From: Parvibaculaceae bacterium Mf 1.05b.01
GTDB taxonomy: Bacteria > Pseudomonadota > Alphaproteobacteria > Parvibaculales > Parvibaculaceae
Direction of reading: 5' to 3'
Assembly (NCBI GenBank): GCA_000509225.1
Contig: BAOK01000002.1
Span: 500,496 to 564,495, forward strand
Length of the DNA: 64,000 bases
In this document: in pieces, positions 41,911 to 51,281 of the stretch
Numbering within the stretch: position 1 is the first letter of the stretch
Layout of the letters: every line of letters begins with the position of its first letter
Notes under the pieces: generated by a model
The model's input: only the letters and a program-made list of their open reading frames with translations
Told to the model about the DNA's origin: nothing
Database searches by the model: none
Made by a program: the position numbers and the translations under genes

Positions 41911-44900
41911 TTATCGAACGCGCCACTCCTCGACGATCATGGTGAGCGCGGGGACAAGCAATATGATCATCACGCTTGCTACAACGATCCCGAAGGCGAG
42001 GCTGATTGCCATGGGGATCAGGAACTGTGCCTGCACGCTCGTCTCCAACAGCATGGGCAGAAGCCCCAACGCGGTGGTGGTCGTCGTGAGCAGGATGGGG
42101 CGGAAACGCCGCACGGCTGCGTCGACCACGGCCTGGCTTTCTTCAACACCCTGCTCGATCAGTTTGTTGTAATAGTCCACCAGCACAATGCTGTCGTTCA
42201 CGACCACGCCTGACAGCGCCACCATGCCAAAGATCGATACAAATGAGAGGCCGTGGCCCATGATCATGTGGCCGAGGATGGCGCCGAGGAACCCGAAGGG
42301 GACTGCCGTCAGAATAACCAATGGTTGGATGTAGCTGCGCAACTGAACTGCAAGCATCACGAAGATTACAAAGAGCGCAATCAGGAGGCCCTGGCCCAGA
42401 GCGGCCAGGTCTTCGGACTGGCTGCGGGCGTCGCCCTCTTTTGAATAAGAGAGTCCGGGAATGTCCCGCATCATACGGGGCATGATGTCAGTTTCGATCA
42501 ACGCGATCACGTCGTTGGGAGTTGTTTCTGATTCGTCGACCTCCGCGGTCACGGAGGCAATACGTCGCCCGTCTACACGCTGAATGGAGGAATAGCCGCG
42601 CGATTCCGACAGTCTAGCAACGGTGAGCAGCGGCGCCTCGGACCCATCTGCCAGGCGAATGCGCATGTCATAAACTTCAGACAGGGATTGACGTTCTTCC
42701 AGTGGGTATTTGACGAGAACCTTGATTTCGTCACGGCCACGCTGAATGCGTTCAATCTCTTCACCGTAGAAGGATTGACGTACCTGTCTGGCCAGATCAT
42801 TGGTGGTGAGACCAGCGGCCAATCCTGCGGCGGTCAGTTCAAAATCCAGCTGTCTCTTGCCAACATCCAGATTGTCCTGGATTTCTTCTACGCCGCTGAC
42901 GGATGCGAGTTCCAGTTTCAACCGTTCGGTCGCCATCAGAACCGTTTCTTCGTTGGCATGTCGCAGTTGGATCTCAACGGGCGGATCATTGGAAAAGAGG
43001 GAGCTTTGAATGCCAAGATATTCTGCGCCTGGGATCTCGCCGATTTCCTTACGCCATCTTTGTTCCAGTTCTCGGGCTGAGATTACACGTGCGTCGCCGA
43101 GCGGCAGCTCCAGGATCACCCGGGAGATATTTGAGCCGTTTGAACTGCTTCCGCCGCCGGGGCCGCCCGAAAAGGACTGTTCGCCGACGGTCACCGATGT
43201 TCTTGCAAGGACGCTGTCGGTGCCATCCGGTGTGGTGGCGTCTATGTCCCGACGAATGCGTTCAGCTGCGTTAATGATCTGTTGTGTCGCAGCACGTGTC
43301 GTTTCAAAGGGTGTGCCTTCCGGCATTGTGAGGGAGGCAGCTACTCTGTCACCCTCAAGATGAGGGAAGAAGATGAAGCGGGCATATCCCCCCTGAAAGA
43401 GGCCATACATAATGAGCAGAAGGCCCAGGCTTCCCGCCAAGGTCGCATATTTGAATTGAACACACCGTGTTACGGCTGGCCGAACGACGGTTTCTGTGAA
43501 TGTGAGTAGGGCGCCACCTGCACGCGTTTGAATGCGTTCCAGGATGCCCCGGCTCCACCGGCTCGAGGTGGACAGGTGGGCAGGCAGAATGAAAAAGGCT
43601 TCGAACAGGGAAACAAGAAGAACAGCGATCACGATCAGCGGCACAGGGGCCATGATCTGACCCAATATGCCCGAGGCAAATAGAAGGGGCGCAAATGCCG
43701 CCATTGTTGTCGTCACGCCGACAGTAACAGGCGCTGCGATCCCCATTACGCCTGCAAGGGACGCTTTCTGGTCTTTCAGACCGGCTTCTTGGGCGGCGAA
43801 GATGTTTTCGCCTGCAACGATGGCGTCGTCGACAACGATCCCCAACACGACGATGAGTGCAAACAGGCTCACCATTGAGATGGTGACCCCGAACAGGGAA
43901 GCAATCATCAGGCCGCCAAGGAAGGAGATGGGGATCCCCATGCTTGTCCAGAATGCGAGCTTGAGATCAAGGAAAAGAACCAGCGATAGAAAGACGAGCG
44001 CGAAACCAAGCAGAGCATTGCGGATGAGCAGACTGATGCGGTCTCGAAGAATGTCGGTCTGGCTCTCTGAGATGTCTATTTCCAGACCTGCTGGGAGCGT
44101 AAGCGTCTGCAGATAGGTTTTTACCTTCTCTTCAATCTCGAGGGCGTCCTGGTCGCCGGTGCGGGAAATGTTGATCTTCGCAGCGGGTTGCCCGTTAAAG
44201 AGGCTCTCCAGCTCATCTTCTACGAAACCGTCATTGATGGTTGCGATATTGCCAAGGCGAAGAAGAGAGCCGTCAATGTTCGAGCGGATCACAACGTCTT
44301 CGAACTCTCGACCGGTAAACCGTCTGCCCGCTGTTCGCAGCAGGATTTCACCTGCATCGGTTTTGATCGACCCTGCGGGCAAATCGAGGGATGAATTTGA
44401 CACGGCACTTGCAACTTCTCGCAGCGTTAAACCATATCTGCGTAGTGTCTCTTCACTGACTTCGATTGAAAGCTCATATCCGCGCACACCGCTGAGAGAC
44501 ACCAGTGAGAGGCCGTTAACCTGCAGGAGATCATCTCGGATGCGCTCAGCGTTTTCGCGGATTGCCCTTTCTCCTCCCAGACCAAAAACCACCAGGGACA
44601 TCACGCTTGATGCCCGGCTTGATTTGGATATGGCTGGCTCTTCGGCATCTGCGGGCGGGAAGTCTGAGAGCCGGTCGACTTCGTCTTTGATGTCGTCGAG
44701 AACCGTGCTTGCGTCGATAAAGTCATCAAGTTCCGCGGTGATGACCCCGACACTTTCTGAGGCAGTTGAGCGCACGCGATCAATGCCTTCAATGCCTGAT
44801 ATTGCTTCTTCAACGCGCCGGGTGATGCCGTCCTCAACCTCGTTCGGCGTTGCGCCGGGATAGGCAACGGTGATGCTGATGGTGCGAAGGTCGACCTGCG

Positions 44901-45063
44901 GGAAAACTTCTGCGCGCATATTGGAGACTGCGAGCAGGCCAGCGCATAGCAGGAACATCATCAAAAGGTTCGCGGCTACGTGATTGTTGACGAACCAGGG
45001 GATGATACCTCTTGGTTGTGCAGGCGTGCGGTCTTCGAAATCACTTGGAAAGTCGCTGGGCAT
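41911..45063 (-). CDS. RND efflux transporter, inner-membrane pump subunit
   Basis: A 1050-residue AcrB/MexB-type pump with twelve predicted membrane helices in two repeats, each with a large periplasmic loop. The N-terminal PWFVNNHVAANLLMMFLLCAGLL, the GIVVDDAIVAGENIFAAQE stretch of TM4 (proton-relay aspartates) and the SGVVVNDSIVLVDYYN counterpart in the second half are typical. It exports hydrophobic compounds by proton antiport. The start at 45063 sits one base after the adaptor gene's stop (TAAAATG). The longer ORF reaching 45138 would overlap the adaptor. Confidence 0.95.
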   Translation of the reverse strand: MPSDFPSDFEDRTPAQPRGIIPWFVNNHVAANLLMMFLLCAGLLAVSNMRAEVFPQVDLRTISITVAYPGATPNEVEDGITRRVEEAISGIEGIDRVRSTASESVGVITAELDDFIDASTVLDDIKDEVDRLSDFPPADAEEPAISKSSRASSVMSLVVFGLGGERAIRENAERIRDDLLQVNGLSLVSLSGVRGYELSIEVSEETLRRYGLTLREVASAVSNSSLDLPAGSIKTDAGEILLRTAGRRFTGREFEDVVIRSNIDGSLLRLGNIATINDGFVEDELESLFNGQPAAKINISRTGDQDALEIEEKVKTYLQTLTLPAGLEIDISESQTDILRDRISLLIRNALLGFALVFLSLVLFLDLKLAFWTSMGIPISFLGGLMIASLFGVTISMVSLFALIVVLGIVVDDAIVAGENIFAAQEAGLKDQKASLAGVMGIAAPVTVGVTTTMAAFAPLLFASGILGQIMAPVPLIVIAVLLVSLFEAFFILPAHLSTSSRWSRGILERIQTRAGGALLTFTETVVRPAVTRCVQFKYATLAGSLGLLLIMYGLFQGGYARFIFFPHLEGDRVAASLTMPEGTPFETTRAATQQIINAAERIRRDIDATTPDGTDSVLARTSVTVGEQSFSGGPGGGSSSNGSNISRVILELPLGDARVISARELEQRWRKEIGEIPGAEYLGIQSSLFSNDPPVEIQLRHANEETVLMATERLKLELASVSGVEEIQDNLDVGKRQLDFELTAAGLAAGLTTNDLARQVRQSFYGEEIERIQRGRDEIKVLVKYPLEERQSLSEVYDMRIRLADGSEAPLLTVARLSESRGYSSIQRVDGRRIASVTAEVDESETTPNDVIALIETDIMPRMMRDIPGLSYSKEGDARSQSEDLAALGQGLLIALFVIFVMLAVQLRSYIQPLVILTAVPFGFLGAILGHMIMGHGLSFVSIFGMVALSGVVVNDSIVLVDYYNKLIEQGVEESQAVVDAAVRRFRPILLTTTTTALGLLPMLLETSVQAQFLIPMAISLAFGIVVASVMIILLVPALTMIVEEWRVR

Positions 45064-45064
45064 T

Positions 45065-46291
45065 TTACCGTGCCTCGACTGTGTTGATGGCCGATGTTGT
45101 TGATACGACGGTACGCACCGCCATGTTTTCAACGGCACCTGGAAGGTTGCTCAGCAATATTTCTGTGCCTGCAGCCAGACCTCGGATCAGCGAGGTTGTG
45201 GGGCCGGTTTGGACAATCTCAGGTCGGGCAGATTTCAATCGTTGATCGACGACGGTCCATATTTTGCCGTTTTCCTGAACGGCCGCTGTAGGCACGGTGA
45301 CCAAATTGTCCAACTCTGGCCCGATGAATGTCACGGAGACAAAGACGCCTGGGACGAGCGGCAGCGTGTCTTCAGTGCCAGCGTTTTCGCCCAGGGATAC
45401 AATAACCGAGGCAAATCGTGTCTGAGCATCCAGTTGTGCAGATACGCGGGCAGCTCTTGCCCGGATCACTCGATCCACACCAAGGTAGGATGTCTGGATG
45501 GTCGCCTCAACATTGTCCAGCGGTTGAAGCCATTTCAGATCTTTGTCTGCCAGGGGAACTGTGACTTCGAGCCCGTCAAGCGAGTAGACGGACCCGTAGG
45601 ACTGGCCGGTGGCCATAAATTGGCCTAGCTCGACATTGCTGGAAACAACTCTTCCGTTGAAAGGTAGTGAGAAATTTGTTCGGTCCAGGTCGAGTTGCGC
45701 GCGAGCAAGCTGGGCTTGGGCGGAGGCGAGCGCCGCGCGCCTGTCTCGAATTTGAGGTTTGCGGGCAACGAGAGCCGGCACCAGTTCGCCTGGCGTGATT
45801 TCCTCCCATTCCCTTGTCGCAGCGAGACCCTCTGCTTCTTCTAGCTGCAGATTGGTTCTGGCGCTTGCTACTTCCGCGCGCCGACGTTCGACCTCCAGCT
45901 CGAAGTCGCGTGCTTCGATGCGGAACAGGACTTCGTCTTTTAGAAACGAGCCGCCTGGGCGCATGACCGCACTCAACCAATCCACGCGGCCTTGTACCTG
46001 TGGGATAATTTGAACGTCAACTTGGCTGCTGACTGCCCCGCTACCAACAATTTCAATTCGTTGGGTTTCAGGGTTTACGATGGTCGAGTTCACAAGTGGG
46101 GCGAACTCTTCTTCATCTTTGAGCTTAGGCGTGCGGTCTGTTCCAGACAGCAGACTCGATACCAGAACCGCAAACAAGAAGAACGAGACAACGAGGATAA
46201 GTTGCAGGCGTCCGACATTTTCAGCGCGATCGGTTGGATCCGCGGCTTCTTTTGAGAAGCGCTTTGTAATCGGATCAAGAATGCGTTTCAT
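45065..46291 (-). CDS. RND efflux periplasmic adaptor (membrane fusion protein)
   Basis: A 408-residue HlyD-family adaptor with an N-terminal membrane anchor (LQLILVVSFFLFAVLVSSLLSG), a lipoyl half (VDVQIIPQVQGRVDWLSAVMRPGGSFLKDEVLFRIE), a helical hairpin (VEVASARTNLQLEEAEG...) and the second lipoyl half (NFSLPFNGRVVSSNVELGQFMATGQ). It links the pump to the outer-membrane channel encoded just upstream. The start at 46291 overlaps the channel gene by 17 bp. The longer start at 46336 is not supported by a better ribosome site. Confidence 0.93.
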   Translation of the reverse strand: MKRILDPITKRFSKEAADPTDRAENVGRLQLILVVSFFLFAVLVSSLLSGTDRTPKLKDEEEFAPLVNSTIVNPETQRIEIVGSGAVSSQVDVQIIPQVQGRVDWLSAVMRPGGSFLKDEVLFRIEARDFELEVERRRAEVASARTNLQLEEAEGLAATREWEEITPGELVPALVARKPQIRDRRAALASAQAQLARAQLDLDRTNFSLPFNGRVVSSNVELGQFMATGQSYGSVYSLDGLEVTVPLADKDLKWLQPLDNVEATIQTSYLGVDRVIRARAARVSAQLDAQTRFASVIVSLGENAGTEDTLPLVPGVFVSVTFIGPELDNLVTVPTAAVQENGKIWTVVDQRLKSARPEIVQTGPTTSLIRGLAAGTEILLSNLPGAVENMAVRTVVSTTSAINTVEAR

Positions 46292-47780
46292 GCGTCCCAC
46301 TTTCCTGTGTGCTTGTTTTAAGCGAGAGTGTGTCAATTGATGTCTGCTCTGGCGCTGTATCTAGCCAATCGCCACCAAGTGCGAGCAAAAGGTCGATGCG
46401 AGAATTCCACTTGTTTTGCTGTTCGATCAAAAGTGTCTGTTCAGCGGTCTGCAGGCGCCGCTGTGTTTCCAATAGTCTTTCGTAAGACCCAATGCCGCGG
46501 CGGAATCGATCAAAGGAGCTGGTCTCTGCCAAGCGCACTTCGCGCAGTGTGCTCTCCAGCTGGACCAGCCGGGCGGCAGATTTGCGTTCTGCCACAAGTG
46601 CATCTTCCACTTCTTTGATCGCAGTCAGAATGTTTCCAGCATAGGCGGCTGCCTGCTCGGCCATCTGCGCTTCGCGTTGTCGCACCGTCGCCTGCCGCGC
46701 GCCGCCGTCAAACAATGGCTGAGCGATCTGTGCCATCAGAGAGCCGGCTAGGCTTGTCACGTCGAAAAGATTTGCGATGGATGTATCGCTGGAGCTCAGG
46801 CTGCCGGTGAGCGTGAGGTTGGGGTACAGGTCGGCGATTGCAACGCCAATATTCTCGGTCGCTGCCTCCAACCTGAATTCGGCGGCTCGTAAGTCTGGCC
46901 TACGATCCAGAAGAGAAGCCGGAACACCGACAGGTACCTCCTGAGGTGGTGGCACGTTTGCCAGTGCGTCCATATTGAGCGGGCTGGCGCCGGGAATACG
47001 TCCGAGCAACACATGCAGACTGGTTGTGGTCGCTGCGATATCGTTCTCAAGTGACGGAATGTCTGCAAGGGCTGATGTGTAGTTCTCACGCGCGCCATGC
47101 AGATCGACTGCGTTGGTGCTTTCAAGCCCGGCGCGGTATCGGCGTTCAACGGCATTTAGCGTCGCACGACGGCTTTCTGCAATGGCCTGCGTGGCGGCGA
47201 GGCGTCGTTCAAGGGTTGCGATAGCCACCCGTGTGCGCACCAGGGTGGCAATTTGGGTGTGGATCAGTCCCTGCCAGTCAGCCTCGGCTGCCGCGAGATT
47301 GGCCGCTTGCGAGCGCTCGCTCCGCCGTAGTCGGCCAAAAAGGTCCGTCTGCCAGGAGAGCGTTGTGCCAATGGAAAAATTGTTCGTGTAAGTCCGGTCG
47401 CCTGCGCGGTTTGTCGTAAAGGAACGGGTGGCGCTTGGATTTAGGTCAAGGTTTGGCAGGCGTGTTCCTGCAACATTTTCCAGGCTTGCCTGCGCCTGTC
47501 TAACGCGGGCGACAGAGACCGCGAGGTCTTTGTTGTTCGATAACATTTCTGCAACAAGAGGGGCCAAACTCGGATCACCGAGCCGCTCCCACCAATGAGA
47601 AATGTTCTCCGCCGCGATGGATGCTGGATCTGGGGCAGCGGCGAACGCTGTCGGGTCAGCTATGGACCCGTCCAGACCGAGGATCGCTGTCAAGGCGGTG
47701 CCTCTCTCATAGTCCGGTCCGAGGGTGCATCCCGACAGGATGAGTGCAGCGGCTAGGGAAACCACTTTGGGGGAAGTCAT
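46275..47780 (-). CDS. RND efflux outer-membrane channel lipoprotein (NodT/OprM family)
   Basis: A 501-residue TolC-type outer-membrane factor. It begins with a lipoprotein signal (SLAAALILSGC, Cys18), then the family's WWERLGDPSLAPLVAEMLSNNKDLAVSVARVRQAQA, and two repeats of long helices and barrel strands (GTTLSWQTDLFGRLRRSERSQ, then LPVGVPASLLDRRPDLRAAEF-like, LTGSLSSSDTSI). It is the first gene of the three-gene efflux operon and forms the exit duct for the pump. Confidence 0.94.
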   Translation of the reverse strand: MTSPKVVSLAAALILSGCTLGPDYERGTALTAILGLDGSIADPTAFAAAPDPASIAAENISHWWERLGDPSLAPLVAEMLSNNKDLAVSVARVRQAQASLENVAGTRLPNLDLNPSATRSFTTNRAGDRTYTNNFSIGTTLSWQTDLFGRLRRSERSQAANLAAAEADWQGLIHTQIATLVRTRVAIATLERRLAATQAIAESRRATLNAVERRYRAGLESTNAVDLHGARENYTSALADIPSLENDIAATTTSLHVLLGRIPGASPLNMDALANVPPPQEVPVGVPASLLDRRPDLRAAEFRLEAATENIGVAIADLYPNLTLTGSLSSSDTSIANLFDVTSLAGSLMAQIAQPLFDGGARQATVRQREAQMAEQAAAYAGNILTAIKEVEDALVAERKSAARLVQLESTLREVRLAETSSFDRFRRGIGSYERLLETQRRLQTAEQTLLIEQQNKWNSRIDLLLALGGDWLDTAPEQTSIDTLSLKTSTQESGTHETHS

Positions 47781-48304
47781 GGGCAGCGGCCTTACTTGCG
47801 ACAGGGATGGCCGGTTAACGCCAACCTTACATGTCTTATTGTACGCGGCAGTCGCGGAAAACGTTCACTTATGCCGATTATTCCTCAATCACAGGGGTAT
47901 GATTAGGATTTCTGTGCCTTAGAGGGCACGGGTCAGAAATGACTTTTTGCGTTCACTGGCCAATAGATTGCGACGAACTTTTTAAAGAGACTTAATTGTC
48001 TCATATTTCTTACGTGACGAAACGCCCTATTTGAAGCCTGTTTTAAGGGGGTGATTGGTCTCTAAATGGAACGTTCCTCCAGAGTGGCGCTTTTTTGATG
48101 AGCTCCGGTGCTGTTCAAAGGTGTACCTCACCGTCCGCGATGTGTGTGGCAAAAAGCTCAGCCGTGGTCCGATTAACCAAAAGTTAACTTTGGACCGACT
48201 CTGGCGGACAATCTTTTGTACAATTCGGCCCTCAGGTAGACGCGTGAACCTGAGGTTTTCCAATCATCCAGGCGTGAAAATGGATGTGGAATGTGGGGGC
48301 GGCC
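47781..48304. promoter_or_regulatory. Long divergent intergenic region with palindrome
   Basis: This 524-bp region separates the efflux operon from the two-partner secretion operon and has no coding sequence that I can support. It contains GGAACGTTCC at 48068-48077 and a 17-bp near-palindrome CCAAAAGTTAACTTTGG at 48177-48193 (core AAAGTTAACTTT), about 110 bp before the TpsB start. The unusual length of the leader suggests regulated expression of the secretion operon. Confidence 0.35.
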
Positions 48305-49984
48305 GTGCGGACTATCGCACTATTATTTTTCTCTTTGATGGCGGCTGGATGCAGCACGTTTGAGCCCGGCCTGTTAGGCACCGAGACGGCAGTTGCGACG
48401 GGTCCATCCACTGAGGCGGCCGGTGGCCCGAGCATTGAGTTCAGCGCGGTGCTGTTGGAGCGAATGAGTGCTCTGCCCGAACCCTCGGCGGTCGAAGACG
48501 CTACGCTAGAAGCGGCAGCCGAGCCCTATCTCAACCGACCTGTTTCCCTGGATGATTTGCGGTCATTAGGCACCGAGATGGAGGGCATTTTCCGGGACGC
48601 TGGTTACCCTTACGTCCGTGTCGTGCTGCCGCCACAGGAAATCCTGAACGGGCGTGTGAGATTTCAGATCATTGAAGGCTGGGTTGAAGGCGTCTCCGTG
48701 TTGGGGTCTTCTGCGATTGCGAAAGCTCAGACAGAAGCGCGATTATCGGCCTTGGACGGCAAAGGACCGCTGGCGCTTGATGATGTTGAGCGCACCGTCG
48801 CGCAGTTGAACGATGTCCCAGGGCTTGCTGCACGGGTTTCGATCGCCCGTGGCAAACAGGGCCCTGGCGCAATGCGTCTGATTGCGGACGCGGAACGGCG
48901 AGACCCGCGGGTCCTCGTGAATGTCCAGAATTTTGGATCGAAAAACCTTGGCCGTGAAGGCACAACGCTTTTTGCACATGTTCCTGGCTGGGCGCCCCTG
49001 GGGGACGAGTTAGAGCTTGCCGCCTTTAACACCTGGGAGTCGGGTGAGCAGGTGAGTGGTCAAATTGCCTACAGCCGAGGGCTGACGGTTGATGGGCTGT
49101 CGGCACGGGTTTGGGCGTCCTATGCGGAGGCTGAACCATCCGGTGCTGTTGCGACACTGGGGTCAACGTCAGAGAGCCTGACCGCAGGCATTGAAGCAAC
49201 GCATCCAATTTACCAGCGCCGTGAAAAATCGCTCTCGGGATATCTGGGTTTTGAGGCTGCAAATCTCAAAGGCGAGCTGTTCCAAGGGGCTGTGCCGCTG
49301 AGCAAGGATGAGACACGGACCGTTTATGCGGGTCTTGAAGGTGATATTGCGGTCGACGCGTGGAGCTTTACTGGCAATGTAGAGCTGCGTCAGGGGCTCC
49401 GCTGGTTTCATGCAAGCGCCCGCGGCGATGCCAACCTTGCCCGCTCTGAGGCAGATCCTTTCACGCGGGTTGTCTCTGCTGAACTCCTTACGGAGACGCC
49501 CGAGCTTTGGGGCATGAAGGCGGAAATTGACCTTCGAGGACAGTGGGCGAATGCGCCGCTCATGGCCATCGAAGAATTTTCGTTCGGCAATTACACCGTT
49601 GGTCGCGGATATGACCCCGGCGCTGCGGCTGGGGATAGCGCCATTGCGGCCGCCATCACCTTGAGTGGCTTTGAACAGCGATTCTGGAATGACCGTATTG
49701 GAACGGAATTGGTCGCTTTTTACGATATTGGCCGTTACTGGAATGAGGATACGACCGGCACACCTTCTCGCACGCTGGCATCAGCCGGCGGTGGGGTGAG
49801 GCTTCTATTCAACAATCAGGTGCGGGCCGACATCATCTATGCGCATCCACTTGATCAACCGCGCGGCCTTGGCGAGGCGCGCCCCGGTGGTCGTGTTTTG
49901 TTCAATATCACCGCTGATGCGGTGCAGATCTGGGATGATGCAGCAACATTTATTGGGGGATTAGGTGAAGATCCGGCCCTCTAA
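48305..49984 (+). CDS. Two-partner secretion transporter TpsB (ShlB/FhaC family), lipoprotein form
   Basis: A 559-residue Omp85-superfamily transporter. The N-terminus (RTIALLFFSLMAAGC) is a lipoprotein signal with lipobox Cys near residue 16, unlike usual TpsB proteins. POTRA domains follow at about residues 60-200 (LNRPVSLDDLRSLGTEMEGIFRDAGYPYVRVVLPPQEILNGRVRFQIIEGWVEGVSV). A beta-barrel comes next, containing NYTVGRGYDPG, the conserved loop motif that enters the pore. It exports the TpsA protein, whose GTG start overlaps this gene's end by 20 bp. The GTG start at 48305 has GGGGGC upstream. ATG at 48284 would add seven residues. Confidence 0.9.
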   Translation: MRTIALLFFSLMAAGCSTFEPGLLGTETAVATGPSTEAAGGPSIEFSAVLLERMSALPEPSAVEDATLEAAAEPYLNRPVSLDDLRSLGTEMEGIFRDAGYPYVRVVLPPQEILNGRVRFQIIEGWVEGVSVLGSSAIAKAQTEARLSALDGKGPLALDDVERTVAQLNDVPGLAARVSIARGKQGPGAMRLIADAERRDPRVLVNVQNFGSKNLGREGTTLFAHVPGWAPLGDELELAAFNTWESGEQVSGQIAYSRGLTVDGLSARVWASYAEAEPSGAVATLGSTSESLTAGIEATHPIYQRREKSLSGYLGFEAANLKGELFQGAVPLSKDETRTVYAGLEGDIAVDAWSFTGNVELRQGLRWFHASARGDANLARSEADPFTRVVSAELLTETPELWGMKAEIDLRGQWANAPLMAIEEFSFGNYTVGRGYDPGAAAGDSAIAAAITLSGFEQRFWNDRIGTELVAFYDIGRYWNEDTTGTPSRTLASAGGGVRLLFNNQVRADIIYAHPLDQPRGLGEARPGGRVLFNITADAVQIWDDAATFIGGLGEDPAL

Positions 49985-51281
49985 ACCTTTGCGAAGTGTT
50001 GGTGCCTCGCGGGCTCTGTCCGGCGGTCTTCTAAGCGCCGCTGTCTTGGCGTTGACTATGGCCGGTGCTCTGGCAGAGCCAACCAATGGGACCATCACCG
50101 CTGGAGGTGGCGTTGGTGCGTCTATCGGGTCCATCGCAAACGCTGGTGGCGGGTTTGACGTTACGGTCCAGCAAAACTCCGCTCAGATGGTCGTCACTTG
50201 GGACGATTTTAATATCGACGCCACCGATGCGGTGAATTTTATCCAACCTTCGAGCTCTGCGATTGCGGTCAATCGGGTGATCGGCGGCGCTGTGACGCCA
50301 ACGATGATTGACGGTGCACTTTCGGCCAACGGCCATGTTTGGATTTTGGATCCAGCCGGTGTTGCCTTTGGTGCCGGGGCTGTGGTGGATGTCGGTGGTT
50401 TGCTCGCCACCGCGAGTGACATCGATACTGCTACCTTCATGGCAACAGACCCTGCTACGGGCACCTTCGTCTTTACGGGCACCCCGACAGGAGCGGTCAC
50501 CAACGCCGCTGATCTTGAGGCACAGGGCTTGATTGCACTGGTGGCGCCGATGGTTACCAATTCGGGGTCGCTGACATCTGACAATGGGGATGTGTTGCTC
50601 GGGGGCGCAAAGGCGTTCCGCCTCAGTTTTGCAGAGGTTGATCGGACACCTGCGGGTGGTGGCGCTGTCTACAAGGAATTGTTGGTCACTGACTTCATTA
50701 TCGATACCGGGGTTGATAATGCGATGGCGCCAGCTGAGACAGTTCCTGTTACCCAGACAGCTGCCGGGAGCGCCAGCGGCAGCAATATCATTATCTCGGC
50801 TGCTTCTGCCGGTGGCGGTGCCTTCCTTAATGTCGACGGATTGGTCGAGGCGACGAATGTGGGGACTGGATCTGGCTCCGTCATGTTGCTGGGTGGCTCC
50901 AATTTGGTTGGAGGGGTTGCTGCTGCAACCGGGACCGAGACTGTTCGCTCAGCAGACCTGGGCATCAATGCGACCGGGGCGCTGCGCATACAGGGCAGTT
51001 CTGTCTCAATTGCGGACAGCGCTCAGGATATCTCTGTTGGTTCTGCTGGTATTACGGCTGTTGTGGGAGATGCATCGGTCAACAATGCGATTGGTGCTAC
51101 TGGGGCGATCAGCCTTACAGCCAACACCGGCAATATTGATGTGGGTGCGACGACCGCGGGCACGTCGATCACGATCTCAGGGCAGGACATTGATCTGGCG
51201 GGCAAGGCGGATGCGACCACCACCGCCATGCTGACGGCGACGGTGGGGGATGTGTCCTCGGCGGGTGCTTTTGGAGATTGA
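49965..51281 (+). CDS. TpsA exoprotein, N-terminal part (haemagglutinin domain), frameshifted
   Basis: The reading frame encodes a signal peptide (SGGLLSAAVLALTMAGALA) and the TPS secretion domain, a beta-helix recognised by TpsB: AVNRVIGGAVTPTMIDGALSANGHVWILDPAGVAFGAGAVVDVGGLLATASDI. It then enters repeated beta-helical coils and stops at 51281. The stop is caused by one extra T at 51269-51272: here GCTTTTGGAG, in the next repeat copy GCTCTGGAG. Removing one base joins it to the frame 51250-53277 and gives a 1103-residue protein. It is therefore a pseudogene, a phase-variable gene, or a sequencing error. The GTG start at 49965 overlaps TpsB. Confidence 0.85.
   Translation: MKIRPSKPLRSVGASRALSGGLLSAAVLALTMAGALAEPTNGTITAGGGVGASIGSIANAGGGFDVTVQQNSAQMVVTWDDFNIDATDAVNFIQPSSSAIAVNRVIGGAVTPTMIDGALSANGHVWILDPAGVAFGAGAVVDVGGLLATASDIDTATFMATDPATGTFVFTGTPTGAVTNAADLEAQGLIALVAPMVTNSGSLTSDNGDVLLGGAKAFRLSFAEVDRTPAGGGAVYKELLVTDFIIDTGVDNAMAPAETVPVTQTAAGSASGSNIIISAASAGGGAFLNVDGLVEATNVGTGSGSVMLLGGSNLVGGVAAATGTETVRSADLGINATGALRIQGSSVSIADSAQDISVGSAGITAVVGDASVNNAIGATGAISLTANTGNIDVGATTAGTSITISGQDIDLAGKADATTTAMLTATVGDVSSAGAFGD

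Noticed and set aside
45064-45138. 25-codon extension of the RND pump into the adaptor gene
   Set aside because: The start at 45063 immediately follows the adaptor stop; the extension would lie inside the adaptor coding region and is unlike RND N-termini.
48068-48077. SOS (LexA) box at GGAACGTTCC
   Set aside because: The alphaproteobacterial LexA box is GTTC-N7-GTTC, which is not present here.
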